DNA of 64,000 nt, taken from Deinococcus cellulosilyticus NBRC 106333 = KACC 11606 (GTDB lineage Bacteria; Deinococcota; Deinococci; Deinococcales; Deinococcaceae). The stretch's first letter is position 1. Each line of letters starts with the position of its first letter. Both the position numbers and the translations under genes were made by a program. The stretch covers positions 124,001 to 188,000 of the forward strand of contig NZ_BJXB01000004.1 in assembly GCF_007990775.1 (NCBI RefSeq), read 5' to 3'. Under the pieces are notes generated by a model, which saw only the letters and a program-made list of their open reading frames with translations, searched no databases and was not told the DNA's origin. Shown in pieces: positions 53,146 through 62,378 of this stretch.

Positions 53146-53823
53146 ATGGTCATGACCGAAACCCTGGCCCTCACCGGACTGGGGCTGTTCATGGGCTTCA
53201 TGGTCCTGTGCGTGGCGTTGCTGATCCATCAGAGTCACCGCAAGCACCAACACGTCCTGAAGCGCTGGCAGGACCTGGCCCACCGCCACCACTGGACGTT
53301 TGCTCACCGCAACACAACCCCCCGCTGGGAAATCCGCTCCGCCACCTGGAAAGTCACCCACCTGGACTCCAGCCTGGAAGGCTTCGCCGACCAGGTGGTG
53401 TTTCATGCCCCCCTGAAAAAAAGCCCCCCCTTGGGAATTGTGGTGGCAAGACCAAAATGGAAACGCTGGCAAAAGACCCTTGCCTCCCCTCACCCGGCCC
53501 TGAAAACCCGGGATCTGGCTGCCCTGCAGGTGCCCCATCTGGAGGGTTTGCTCACCGGCCTGCAACACCGCCACGGGATTCCCGAACACCTGCACCAGCA
53601 CTTCGTGGTGCTCGGGCATGGGGCGTCCCCATTGGTGTTGAGGGTCCTCGAGCAGCACGTGCAGCAGTGGCCCCCATCCCTTCAGGCCCACCGGCACCTG
53701 CACGTGCTGCTCGATCAACAGGGCCTCACCGTGCAGGTGGACGGCCTGGAATTCACCCCGGAGAACGTGCTTCCCCTGATTCAGCTGGCAGAACAATTGC
53801 TCGGCACCATGCAAGGAACCTGA
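53146..53823 (+). CDS. Membrane-anchored hypothetical protein
   Basis: 225 residues. One N-terminal membrane helix (LALTGLGLFMGFMVLCVALLI, about 6-26), then a basic His-rich cytoplasmic part (HQSHRKHQHVLKRWQDLAHRH) and a soluble domain with several strands ending PLIQLAEQLLGTM. No family recognised. The inner ATG at 53152 is an alternative start. Confidence 0.6.
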   Translation: MVMTETLALTGLGLFMGFMVLCVALLIHQSHRKHQHVLKRWQDLAHRHHWTFAHRNTTPRWEIRSATWKVTHLDSSLEGFADQVVFHAPLKKSPPLGIVVARPKWKRWQKTLASPHPALKTRDLAALQVPHLEGLLTGLQHRHGIPEHLHQHFVVLGHGASPLVLRVLEQHVQQWPPSLQAHRHLHVLLDQQGLTVQVDGLEFTPENVLPLIQLAEQLLGTMQGT

Positions 53824-54058
53824 TGACAGAGGGGCACATGGAACAAACAAACTCCCACCCGTGGGTTGCCGCAAAGCGTGCACCCGGTGAAACCCCAACA
53901 GAAAGCATCCAGACCGGACGGACCACACTCAGGTGAAAACCGGGCCTGTCTGGCCTGACCCCCAGGAAAGAGCCAAAACGCCCTGTCTGGATTTTCTTCT
54001 CCCAACTTTTGGACCCCAGAGCGAGAGGCAAAGTGATTCAACGGATGAAAGTGCTCAA

Positions 54059-54436
54059 ATGAACCCCCACGGAGACACCGCTCTTCTGGCCGTGATGTTG
54101 TTCCGCGACCTGCAAGACGCCCAGTTGGCCTGGCAGATGGCCAGCGAACTCCAATGACCCTCCACCCCCACCCGGGAAGCCCAGGGAACCTTCCTTTCCC
54201 TGTGTGAAGCAGGCCAGGTGGTGGGCATCCCTGCAGGACCCACCGGTGTCCCTTCCGGCGTGAAAAAAAGAACCCTGATCCTCCTGGCAACATTGCAAAA
54301 CGCTGTTGAAACCCAGGGGGGTCGGGCCTGGCTTCAGACGCTTCGCCAGAAGGGCACCGGCACCGGAGAACTGGATGTGCTGCTGGCCCTCTGGGATGCC
54401 AGGCTGCTCCACAAACGATCAGGCGAAACCCCGTGA
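54059..54436 (+). pseudogene. Hypothetical gene with internal stop codon
   Basis: MNPHGDTALLAVMLFRDLQ..ASELQ, then TGA at 54155-54157, then the same frame continues with coding-like sequence (AQGTFLSLCEAGQVVGIPAG and LILLATLQNAVE) to 54436. A single nonsense change of a sense codon would split an otherwise 125-residue gene. Alternatively two small genes. Family unknown. Confidence 0.4.
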
Positions 54437-55260
54437 CGTTCGCCTGCTGGCCCGGACCAGGGAACCCAAAGCCGTTGAGTGGGGAGCGTCGTGATCTTCA
54501 ACAGTCAGGCAGGACCCTGAGCAAAGCAAGCCCCGTCTTGCACTCCGCCAGTGACGCTCAGGACCCTGAAAACGACCGACCTTCCCTCAGGTTTAGCTGC
54601 CCCCAGGGCGGCTGTTTCACTGAAGAGGACCCTTGGTTCAGATTTCCATTGAACCCGTCCAGCCCGTGTCTCTGACCATGAATTGAATTTTGTTTTGCAC
54701 CTGTATCCAGACGGCTTCCCACATCTCATTTGATGTGTCCACGACCCTGATGCACCTGCCCCACGGCGTGCAATTGGGGTGCACGACAACCATTGGACTT
54801 TCCAGAGCTCCCGCTGAAGCGGCCGAGGTGGTTTTGTGACTCGAAGACTGGCAGGTGAATGTGCAGCTCAATGTGCTGGCAAATCAGGTGTTATGCGGCC
54901 GATGCCCTGGCAAAGCATCGGTCAGCACATGGAAAATTGAACGAATGCCCAGCCGAATGAATCAGCAGCATGTTGAGGTGATGTTGTCCCAGGTGTCCAT
55001 GGGTTCGGTCCATGATTGAGGTAGATCTTGCCTGGATTCAGGGAGCGAAGGACCAGACGAGCCACCAGCAGGCCAGAGGGTTCACTTTGAGCCAACTGCT
55101 TGAGACATTTGCAACGGCTGTGTGACACCTCAAACAGCTGCAGAAGGGGAACCCATGGACCGAACCCATTGTCCTGCCCTGGATCATGTTCAGAGTCATG
55201 GCAGTCAAAACGTGTGGTTTGCGAGGTTCAAGGGAGAGATGGAGCTGAGGAGGTCAAACA
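54437..55260. other. Gap before the mobile-element island
   Basis: No gene recognised; ends at the 24-bp inverted repeat copy at 55261. Confidence 0.4.
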
Positions 55261-55284
55261 GGAGAGCGTTTCATTCCGGGGGGT
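55261..55284 (+). repeat. 24-bp inverted repeat, left copy
   Basis: Begins GGAGAGCGTTTCATTCC and ends in a G-run plus T. Perfect inverse match at 63774-63797. See that entry. Confidence 0.75.
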
Positions 55285-55297
55285 GTAAACTGCCCTT

Positions 55298-55969
55298 GTG
55301 CCGGAAGCCACCTCCCCACAGGTCTACCAATTCAAAGCCATCTTGCAGGGCATCACCCCCATGATCTGGAGGCGTTTCACTGTCCCAGACACTCTACCGC
55401 TCCCACAACTACACATGGTCCTACAGACCCTCATGGGCTGGGAGAACATTCACCTCTACACCTTTCGCATTCACGGTTCCACCTACGGCAGCGCTTCGGG
55501 TGGAGCTTTCTTGGACATCCCCATCAAACAGTTCCGCTTCCAGCCCAAGGAAAAATTGCTTTACACCTATGACTTCTCTGCGTTCCCGCGCAGGACCTCA
55601 TGGGAAATTGAACTCCGACTGGAACACATCAGCACAAATGTTCCCGCTGAGAAGTACATCTGCTGCCTGGAAGGGGCCAGAAGTGGTCCTCTGGAAGATC
55701 TGGGCGGCCCAGCAGGCTACCGTCAGTGGCTCCTGAGTCGGTATTCTGACGAAGCCCTGAAACCCCTGGTCCGCATGGCTGAGGTTGTGGATGTGATCCT
55801 ACAGCAAACCGAGGGTTCCATTCGGGACCATATCGATCTGGACGAACTGCAGGACCTGAGAGACCAGTTGGACAGCTGGCACGAAGAAGACCCAGAACAT
55901 TTCGATCTGATAGAGGTCAACCAGGACTTGCAGGACTGGCAGAACCGCTGGTTCTCACAGCAGCCCTAG
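55298..55969 (+). CDS. Plasmid pRiA4b ORF-3-like protein
   Basis: 223 residues of the pRiA4b ORF-3/TnpR-passenger family. N-terminus VYQFKAILQGITPMIWRRFTVPDTLPLPQLHMVLQTLMGW; central ICCLEGARSGPLEDLGGPAGY is the family signature (P-x-E-D-x-G-G-P-x-G-Y). These proteins accompany mobile elements; biochemical role unknown. GTG start at 55298 with no ribosome site. TGTAAACT lies just upstream as a possible -10, so it may be leaderless. Convergent with the recombinase gene; stops are 2 bp apart. Confidence 0.85.
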   Translation: MPEATSPQVYQFKAILQGITPMIWRRFTVPDTLPLPQLHMVLQTLMGWENIHLYTFRIHGSTYGSASGGAFLDIPIKQFRFQPKEKLLYTYDFSAFPRRTSWEIELRLEHISTNVPAEKYICCLEGARSGPLEDLGGPAGYRQWLLSRYSDEALKPLVRMAEVVDVILQQTEGSIRDHIDLDELQDLRDQLDSWHEEDPEHFDLIEVNQDLQDWQNRWFSQQP

Positions 55970-55971
55970 CA

Positions 55972-56535
55972 TCACTTCTTCAGGTGCCGGTAAAGGGTCA
56001 TTTTGGACACCTGAAAGGCTTCTGCCACCTCAGCCATGGTCGCCTGTGGATGCTTCAGCATCTCCTGGGCCAACTCCACTTGTTTCTGGGTCAGGGATTT
56101 TGGTCTCCCACCCAAACGACCTCTGGCTCGGGCGGCCTGCAATCCTGCAAGGGTGCGTTCCCGAATCAGGCTGCGTTCAAATTCTGCCAGGGCACCAAAC
56201 AGGTGAAAGAACAGGGTTCCACCCGCCGTGCTGGTGTCAATCTTTTCCTGCAGCACCACCAGGTGCATGTTGTGCCTCTCCAGATGCTGGGCAATCTCGA
56301 TGAGGTGCTGCAAACTGCGGCCCAGTCGATCCAATCTCCAAATGACCAGGGCATCGCCCTCCCAAAGATAATTCAGGGCTTCTTTGAGTCCTGGTCGCTG
56401 GTCTTTGTCTTTGCTGCCGCTCAGGTGGTCGGTGAAGATCTTGTGGCAACCGTGGTTTTGAAGGGCATCGATCTGCAATTCAAGGTTCTGGTCCTGGGTG
56501 GAAACCCGGGCATAACCAACCTGCTGGTGTGTCAT
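55972..56535 (-). CDS. Serine recombinase (resolvase/invertase)
   Basis: 187 residues. N-terminal catalytic domain with YARVSTQDQNLELQ (nucleophile Ser at about 10), HLSGSKDKDQRPGL, LVIWRLDRLGRSLQHLIE (catalytic Arg residues) and EFERSLIRERTLAGLQAARARGRLGGRP as the long E helix. A C-terminal helix-turn-helix (AEVAEAFQVSKMTLYRHL) completes a Tn3-resolvase/DNA-invertase layout. The start at 56535 gives MTHQQVGYARVST. Complete and possibly active. Substrate sites unknown; the inverted repeats nearby are candidates. Confidence 0.9.
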   Translation of the reverse strand: MTHQQVGYARVSTQDQNLELQIDALQNHGCHKIFTDHLSGSKDKDQRPGLKEALNYLWEGDALVIWRLDRLGRSLQHLIEIAQHLERHNMHLVVLQEKIDTSTAGGTLFFHLFGALAEFERSLIRERTLAGLQAARARGRLGGRPKSLTQKQVELAQEMLKHPQATMAEVAEAFQVSKMTLYRHLKK

Positions 56536-56650
56536 GCTTAAGAGTAACAAAACCTGGTCCAGAAGGGTTTTTGTGGTGTTGATTGTGTGATGGGTTTTGT
56601 GATGATTTTTCGTTCAGAAACCGAGACTTTTAAGTGACCTGAAGTTGAGC

Positions 56651-56683
56651 AACAAAAACGCTGGGACTCTGTTGGCGAATTCG
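56651..56683 (+). repeat. 33-bp inverted repeat, left copy
   Basis: Begins AACAAAAACGCTGGGACTCT. About 29 of 33 bases match the reverse complement of 60852-60884; the shared core is GGACTCTGTTGGCGAATTCG. Confidence 0.7.
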
Positions 56684-56734
56684 ACCTGTTGCCCTTCTGG
56701 CAGAAGATAAACACTGAAAGTACCAAAATGGGCT

Positions 56735-58432
56735 ATGTCCCTAAAATCTCATCCCATTCCCATGATCCCCAAGACCACCCGACACGTCGCTCAAGCTGTT
56801 TTTCCCCAGCCCGCGCCAGCCATGCGTTTTCGCGATGAATTTGAGGGCTTCTTGCAGCAGCTGGATTTCGCAGCACTCTATCCTGTCCGCGGGAAGCCGG
56901 CCCTGCCCCCATGGCGGCTCTTGTTGGTGACGATCCTCCAGTTCAGTGAAAATCTGACTGACCGAGAGGCGGCACATGCCGTCAAAGCCCGGCTAGATTG
57001 GAAATATGCCCTGTCCCTGGACTTGAAAGACCCCGGCTTCCATTACAGCGTACTCAGCGAATTCCGTGACCGCCTCCTCAAACAGGAAAATCTCCTGGCC
57101 TACCTGGATGTTTTCCTGCAGTGCTGCAAAGACAAGGGCCTCCTCAAAACCCGAGGCAAACAACGCACTGACTCCACCCATGTGCTGGCCCAGCTTCGGG
57201 TGATGAACCGTTACGAGTTGGTGGCTGAAACCCTGCGCGCTGTGCTGAACACGCTGGCCACCCATTACCCTGAGTGGATCAGAGACTATATACCAAAGCA
57301 CTGGTACGAAAAATACGCCCACCGCTTTGAAAATTACCGCCTGCCCAAAAAAGAATGGGATAGAGCAGACTTCCTGCGGAGGGTGGGCATGGACGGCTAT
57401 TACATGCTTTGTGCCCTGGAACAGGACAGCGCAAAAGAAATCCTTCAAAAACAGTTCTCCGAAGTCGAGGCTTTTCAACACATCTGGAAGCGCCACTTCC
57501 GACGAACCTCCAGGGGGGTCGAGTTGATTCCCAGTGATGAACTGCCTCCAGCACGGCTTGGGGTGGAATCCCCTTATGAAAGTGAAGCCAAGTACAGCAC
57601 CAAGCGGGGCAAAGAGTGGGTGGGCTATAAGGTCCACTACACCGAAACCTGCGATGAGGACCTGCCCCATTTGATCGTGCATATCGATACCACCACCGCT
57701 GAAGCCAACGATGCCCCCCGCTTAGAGCTCATCCACCAAGCCTTGCAAAAGCGGGCTTTGTTGCCTGCCCAGCACTGGGTGGATGCCGGTTACGTGAGTG
57801 CGGAGCAACTCTGTCAGTCTCAGAACCAGTATGGCATTGGGCTGATTGGTCCTCCCAGAGGCACCCGGAAGTGGCAGAAGGGACCAGACGACCGATTTGA
57901 CTTGAGGGATTTCAGGGTGCTTTGGGACGAGGAAAAAGTAATTTGTCCCAGTGGGTCAACCTCGATCTCCTGGAAAGCCCAGACCTCCAAACAACGAGGG
58001 CCTTCCATCCTAGCGAAGTTTCGAGGCCAAGAATGTCTTGGATGTGCCCTGCGCAAAAAATGCACGACCTCAACCCGGGGAAAGCAACTGGTTTTTCTGC
58101 CTCGGGACAGGCAGGAAGCCCTGTTCGAGGCGCGTGACCTGCTGAATTCTGAAGAGGGCAAAAAGCTCTACCAGTTGCGGGCGGGGGTGGAAAGCGTATT
58201 CTCACAGGGGGTCAGGGCTTTTGGGCTCCGAAAAAGCCGATACCGAGGGCTGGCCAAGACCCATCAGCAGAACATCTTTGTCGCGCTAGCCATGAATTAC
58301 AGTCGTCTGGAAGATTGGTTTGCTGGAAATCGCCCTCAACCCACACGGATTTCAGCTTTGACGCGTGCTCAGCCGATCCGGGTGAAACAAGCCCGGCGAA
58401 AAACAAATCTAGCCCCTGAAGCCCATCTGTAA
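56735..58432 (+). CDS. IS1182-family transposase
   Basis: 565 residues. N-terminal DUF772-type domain (RGKPALPPWRLLLVTILQFSENLTDREAAHAVKARLDWKYALSLDLKDPGFHYSVLSEFRDRLL in pattern), then the RTDSTHVLAQLRVMNR motif with first catalytic D, VDAGYVSAEQL region and the C-terminal LRAGVESVFSQGVRAFGLRKSRYRG. Length and architecture fit IS1182. Appears intact. Terminal repeats were not identified. ATG 56762 is an alternative start. Its 3' side truncates a LysR gene. Confidence 0.9.
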   Translation: MSLKSHPIPMIPKTTRHVAQAVFPQPAPAMRFRDEFEGFLQQLDFAALYPVRGKPALPPWRLLLVTILQFSENLTDREAAHAVKARLDWKYALSLDLKDPGFHYSVLSEFRDRLLKQENLLAYLDVFLQCCKDKGLLKTRGKQRTDSTHVLAQLRVMNRYELVAETLRAVLNTLATHYPEWIRDYIPKHWYEKYAHRFENYRLPKKEWDRADFLRRVGMDGYYMLCALEQDSAKEILQKQFSEVEAFQHIWKRHFRRTSRGVELIPSDELPPARLGVESPYESEAKYSTKRGKEWVGYKVHYTETCDEDLPHLIVHIDTTTAEANDAPRLELIHQALQKRALLPAQHWVDAGYVSAEQLCQSQNQYGIGLIGPPRGTRKWQKGPDDRFDLRDFRVLWDEEKVICPSGSTSISWKAQTSKQRGPSILAKFRGQECLGCALRKKCTTSTRGKQLVFLPRDRQEALFEARDLLNSEEGKKLYQLRAGVESVFSQGVRAFGLRKSRYRGLAKTHQQNIFVALAMNYSRLEDWFAGNRPQPTRISALTRAQPIRVKQARRKTNLAPEAHL

Positions 58433-58438
58433 AAGAAT

Positions 58439-58804
58439 TCAGGTAGGGTCACTGCTACCAGGGATGATATCGCCTGCAGGAAAATGGTTTGGTCCTGGGG
58501 AAGTCACCTTTTTTTCTTCTTCCTGCAGGACCTTTAAGGCAACGCCAATGAAGTTGTAGCCCAGTTCGGTGAAACGTAGGCGACCTGATTTACGGTACAA
58601 CAGTGGTCCTCCCACTGTGCTTTCCAGGGCCTGAATCCGGGCTTTGACCAGGGTCGAAGTCAGGCCCAGAGAGGCGGCAGCTTTTCTGTAAGTGCCCTGT
58701 GCGTAAAGTGGGTAGTCCGCTGGAATCATTCCGCATAGGGTGAGCAAAATAGCGTGGGAGTGGGTAAAATTCGATTTGTGAAGAACGAAAAAAACCACTC
58801 CCAC
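58439..58804 (-). pseudogene. LysR-type regulator, truncated
   Basis: Only the N-terminal HTH portion survives: QGTYRKAAASLGLTSTLVK, then RIQALESTVGGPLLYRKSG with FTELG, about 60 residues of LysR HTH. The effector domain is missing where the IS1182 element begins. The start region is flanked by a 10-bp inverted repeat (58754-58763 and 58795-58804). Truncation by the IS1182 insertion is inferred. Confidence 0.65.
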
Positions 58805-59526
58805 TGTCCAGTTTAACTTGCCTCGCCCCCCACTGCCAGGACCACCTTCAACCTGGACGAGACAACCTCATCGTTCGCAAGACCTACGGCAAGCACCACT
58901 GGCGTCTTCTCAAGTGCAAAACCTGTGGCACCGAGTTCAGTGAGCGTAAAGGAACACCCCTGTGGAACAGCAAGATTGACCAGGATGTCTTCATCAAAGT
59001 GGCTGAAACGCTCTGTGAGGGCAATTCTATCTCTGCCACAGTGAGGCTGTGCAAGGTCCACCACGACACCGTCGAGCGCATCATCCTGGTCACCGGTCAA
59101 CACGCCAGGAACCTGCATGACCACAAAGCGGTGGGGCTGAAAACCACCGCCCTGCAGGCAGATGGGTACGGCTTCTACGGCAACAAAAGCCAGCAGCTGT
59201 GGGAAGCCACGGTGATCGATCCGTACAGCAAATTCCTGGTCTCTCTGCGTCTGGGCGTGAGAGATGAGCCTTTGATTCGCTGCCTGCTGCAGGACGCTCG
59301 GGACCGTCTGGTCAATCCTCAAAACTTGGCTTTTCTAACCGATGGGGGGCACGGCTATGCCACCCTGTTCCCAGAGATTTTTGGTGTGCCATACAGGGCG
59401 AAGAGACAGGGTGGGAAAGGCCGACCTCCCAAAGTGAAGTACCGGATTCCCCGGATGCTGGCCCATGTCCAGCTGATGAAGGTGCGGGTGGTGTGGCATT
59501 GGTAAGGACAGGAGTAAACTGGAAAT

Positions 59527-59916
59527 ATGATCACATGCCCCCGATGCCAATCGGGCAGGATCGTCAAGAATGGCTTCACGCACAACCACGTCCAGAACTA
59601 CAAATGCAAATCCTGCTCCAGACAGTTTGTTCTCGACCGCAAGCACCCTCCCATCACCCAGGCCACGCTAGACCTGATCGACAAGCTCCTCCTGGAACGC
59701 ATATCCCTCCGGGGGATTGTCCGGGTCACCGGTGTGTCTCATCGGTGGTTCTTTGACTACCTCAAGAAAAAATATGCCGAAGTCCCCCAGAAATTCGAGG
59801 AATTCAGCAAGCAGGAAGTCGAAGAACGCACTGAAAAAAAGGGGGCTTCATCGTTGAATGCGACGAAGTCCAAACCTACGTCCAGAAGAAGCAAAACCGC
59901 TGGTGGATCTGGCTAG
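59527..59916 (+). CDS. insA: IS1 InsA
   Basis: 129 codons. Zinc-ribbon start ITCPRCQSGRIVKNGF...YKCKSCSRQF, then an HTH-like region ISLRGIVRVTGVSHRWFFDYLKKKY. In IS1 elements InsA binds the ends and represses; the active transposase is InsAB', made by -1 frameshift. Here the shift would occur at 59835-59841. The zero-frame tail after that site (KKGASSLNATKSKPTS) has no function in the fusion. Confidence 0.88.
   Translation: MITCPRCQSGRIVKNGFTHNHVQNYKCKSCSRQFVLDRKHPPITQATLDLIDKLLLERISLRGIVRVTGVSHRWFFDYLKKKYAEVPQKFEEFSKQEVEERTEKKGASSLNATKSKPTSRRSKTAGGSG
59835..59841 (+). promoter_or_regulatory. Programmed -1 frameshift site
   Basis: A_AAA_AAG, the classical bacterial -1 slippery heptamer, read in the InsA frame. 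Slippage gives entry into the InsB frame (GGG GGC TTC ATC GTT GAA), which is closed by TGA immediately upstream, so fusion is the natural product. Confidence 0.8.
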
Positions 59917-60245
59917 CGTTGGACCGCCACACTCGTGAGATCGTAGGACTACACGTCAATCAACGCACCGAGGAAGGGGTCAAAGGGCTGTGGGACAGCC
60001 TGCTGACCCCTTTTGTGGATGCGGAGTGTCATACCGACGGATGGAAAGCCTATCGAGGGGTGGTGTTTGGAGCACTGCACCAGGTGGGTGGGACCCAACA
60101 CATGGAGCGATTTAACTTGACGTTGAGACAGAGGATGTCTCGTCTGGTACGCAGAAACCTGGCATTTTCGAAGAAGCTGGAGAATCTAATTGCACATTTG
60201 TGGCTTTTCGCTCACCACTACAACCGAAATCGCAGGTCATCCTGA
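59840..60245 (+). CDS. insB: IS1 InsB' catalytic part (fusion product InsAB')
   Basis: DDE catalytic domain of the IS1 transposase: first D in FIVECDEVQTYVQKK, RWWIWLALDRHTREIVG, second D in ECHTDGWKAYRGV, E in HMERFNLTLRQRMSRL. It has no start codon of its own in the region before FIVECDEV, so translation depends on frameshift from insA. The complete fusion (59527-60245) is about 239 residues, as in IS1. All catalytic residues are present. Confidence 0.85.
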
Positions 60246-60666
60246 TTTTTGCCACACCACCAAGGTGCGGGAAGGCAGAAGCCTCAAGACCGTGGACATC
60301 CGCCACACGCATGGCACCACAGGTCGGATCAATTTAGAGCTGGAACGACTGGGGTACAACACCCCCAACACTTCCGCTGTGGAGCGCCAGAATGCGACCG
60401 CCAGGCAACACACGCCACACATGCACCGCAAAGGGCTGGCTTTTGCCCACAAGAGAATCACCCGTGTGGGACTGGCGGAATTGGTCCGACTGGACTACAA
60501 CTGGGTGAAAACCTGCCGCAGTTTGAAGGTAGAGCTACCCGAGAAGATGGGGCGTCAGAAGTACCTGAAGAGAACACCCGCAATGGTAGTGGGGCTGACA
60601 GATCGGGTTTTCACCCTGGGTGAATTGCTTGCCACACCCATTCACGCCCTGGGGGGTGCGGGATAA

Positions 60667-60912
60667 TTCCAGCGAACTACCGTAAAGTGCCTCAGAGGCT
60701 TCAAGTTGCTGGAGGTCCATGGACCTCATTGTAGAAAATCAGATGACAACAGTGTTCTTGAAAAGTAAACGCTCTCGATGTCATCAGGAACGGCAAAGCA
60801 CCTCAGGACCGACAGGCAGTTCAGTTTGATGCAGGAAATGAGAAGTTCTGCCGAATTCGCCAACAGAGTCCGCTGGTTTTTGTTAGGCCCAACCGGACAG
60901 AAAGGAGAAGCG
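60667..60912. other. Junction before ISKra4-like gene
   Basis: Contains the right copy of the 33-bp inverted repeat (60852-60884); nothing coding. CCAACAGA here recurs inverted near 62373, possibly the two ends of the ISKra4-like element. Confidence 0.4.
60852..60884 (-). repeat. 33-bp inverted repeat, right copy
   Basis: Reverse complement matches 56651-56683 at about 29 of 33 positions; located just upstream of the ISKra4-like gene, so it may be that element's left end. Confidence 0.7.
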
Positions 60913-62316
60913 ATGCACTTCACCCTCAAACTGGAAGTCACCGACGACACAGGCCACACCACCCTCACCGACCTGATCACCCTTCACCGGGGTGACCTCA
61001 CCGCAGAGACACTGGGCTTGCAGTTGTCAGAAAGCCATCAACTGCTCCAGGCCCTGCAAAACCAGATGCTGGCCACCCAACTCCAGAGCTTCCTGGTGAG
61101 TCAAAAGCAGTGCCTCACCTGTGGGAAAACCCTACACAGCAAAGGCCAGCACCACAAAAACATTCGCACCCTGTTCGGGGACTTCAAGGTGTCCAGCCCT
61201 CGGCTGAAACGCTGCCCATGCTCCTCACAAGCCCAGAAGACCAGCAGTCCACTTTCAACCCTGTTGCCAGAGAAGATGACGCCTGAATTGTGGTTCATGG
61301 AGAGCAAGTGGGCTGCACTGGCCGCTTATGGGGTGGCCACCCAATGCCTCAAGGATGCTTTTCCAGTCGGCAAGGCCCTGAGCAAAGTCACCTTGCGCAG
61401 GCACACCCTAAAACTGGCCAGGCGATGTGAAAGCCGACCCTTGCCAGACCAGAGGCTGTTGGGTGGCAGAAGTGAGCGTTCCTTGCAGACCATGCCTTTG
61501 CCCAATGGCCCATTGATGGTGGGACTGGATGGGGGTTATGTGCGCAAGCCAGGCAAACAGGGTTTCTTCGAGGTGATTGCTGGGAAAAGCCATCTACAAT
61601 TTACCCGCGACCCCGAAGCTGTTTTACCACCTGTGCGGTGTTTTGCTTTCGTGCAGGGGATGGGGGCTTCAGCACAGCAACGTCTGTTGGGGGTGTTCAA
61701 AGAGCAGGGCTTCCAGTCGAACCAGACCATGCTGTTCCTGTCGGATGGCGGGGATTCCCTGCGGCAGATTCAGCGGGACTTCTGTGCCGTTTCAGAGCAC
61801 ATTCTGGACTGGTTTCACCTGACCATGCGTTTGACGGTGCTGGGCCAGTGTTCACGGGGTTTACCAGCATTGAAACCAACAGAGACAGCATTCACACCAG
61901 AAGAGGTGGGAGCACAGCTCACCCGCATCAAGCACTACTTGTGGCATGGAAACACGGTGGTGGCCCTGGAAACTCTGGACGAGCTGGTGGAGCCGCTCAA
62001 CTGGGTCGACAAGTTACCTGCCCCCTGGCAAAGGATATTAAACCTGTTGAAGGACTTGCAGACCTATGTGACCCGAAACCGAGGCTACATCGTGAATTAC
62101 GGGGAGCGGTACCGCAACAAAGAGGAGATCAGCAGTGCCTTTGTGGAATCCACGGTGAACTGGGTGATCAGCAAGCGGTTCTGCAAGAAGCAACAGATGG
62201 GCTGGACGGTTTCCGGTGCCCATTTGCTGTTGCAGGTCCGTACACAAGTCTTGAATGATGAGCTGGAACAGACTTTTCAAGGCTGGTATCCTGGCTTCCA
62301 CAAGCCTGCAGCCTGA
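60913..62316 (+). CDS. ISKra4-family-like transposase
   Basis: 467 residues. N-terminal CLTCGKTLHSKGQHHKNIRTLFGDF zinc-binding region, LVGLDGGYVRKPGKQGFFEVIAGKS with first catalytic D, FLSDGGDSLRQIQRDFCAVSEHILDWFHLTMRL with second D and the HILDWFH motif, and FVESTVNWVISKRFCKKQQMGW with the glutamate. This D-H-x-x-DWFH layout is typical of ISKra4 (ISAzba1-type). ATG 60913 is preceded by AAAGGAGAAG. Intact frame. Confidence 0.85.
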   Translation: MHFTLKLEVTDDTGHTTLTDLITLHRGDLTAETLGLQLSESHQLLQALQNQMLATQLQSFLVSQKQCLTCGKTLHSKGQHHKNIRTLFGDFKVSSPRLKRCPCSSQAQKTSSPLSTLLPEKMTPELWFMESKWAALAAYGVATQCLKDAFPVGKALSKVTLRRHTLKLARRCESRPLPDQRLLGGRSERSLQTMPLPNGPLMVGLDGGYVRKPGKQGFFEVIAGKSHLQFTRDPEAVLPPVRCFAFVQGMGASAQQRLLGVFKEQGFQSNQTMLFLSDGGDSLRQIQRDFCAVSEHILDWFHLTMRLTVLGQCSRGLPALKPTETAFTPEEVGAQLTRIKHYLWHGNTVVALETLDELVEPLNWVDKLPAPWQRILNLLKDLQTYVTRNRGYIVNYGERYRNKEEISSAFVESTVNWVISKRFCKKQQMGWTVSGAHLLLQVRTQVLNDELEQTFQGWYPGFHKPAA

Positions 62317-62378
62317 CCATCCAGCGGTCTGGCCACAGAACAGTTGCGGAGACCTCCAGTTTCGCTGGTCTGTTGGGC
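62317..62378. other. Right flank of the ISKra4-like gene
   Basis: Contains TCTGTTGGGC (62371-62380), partly resembling the inverted left-end sequence; a possible IS right end overlapping the next gene's stop region. Confidence 0.3.

Larger units (their letters stand above)
59487..60261 (+). mobile_element. IS1-family element, 775 bp
   Basis: Ends are GGTGGTGTGGCA (59487-59498) and its perfect inverse (60250-60261). It is flanked by the 8-bp direct repeat AAGGTGCG (59479-59486, 60262-60269). Length matches IS1 (about 770 bp). Contains insA, insB and an A_AAA_AAG frameshift site; looks intact and recent. Confidence 0.92.
58804..60666 (+). pseudogene. DDE-type transposase interrupted by IS1
   Basis: Two in-frame halves joined across an IS1 element. 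The 5' part (58804-59486) has a zinc ribbon (C-x4-C and KCKTCGTEF) and a catalytic stretch (LQADGYGFYGNKSQQLWEATV, LAFLTDGGHGYATLF). The 3' part (60262-60666) continues TVDIRHTHGTTGRINLELERLGYNTPNTSAVERQNATARQ in pattern, with conserved E in SAVERQNA. The 8-bp duplication AAGGTGCG makes the join exact. No usual start codon precedes the zinc ribbon (CTG at 58804 is possible). Related to the IS1 superfamily; family unassigned. Confidence 0.75.

Noticed and set aside
52646..53155. A 169-codon proline/arginine-rich plus frame.
   Set aside because: Composition reflects GC-rich non-coding DNA; no domain, and it overlaps the start of a better gene.
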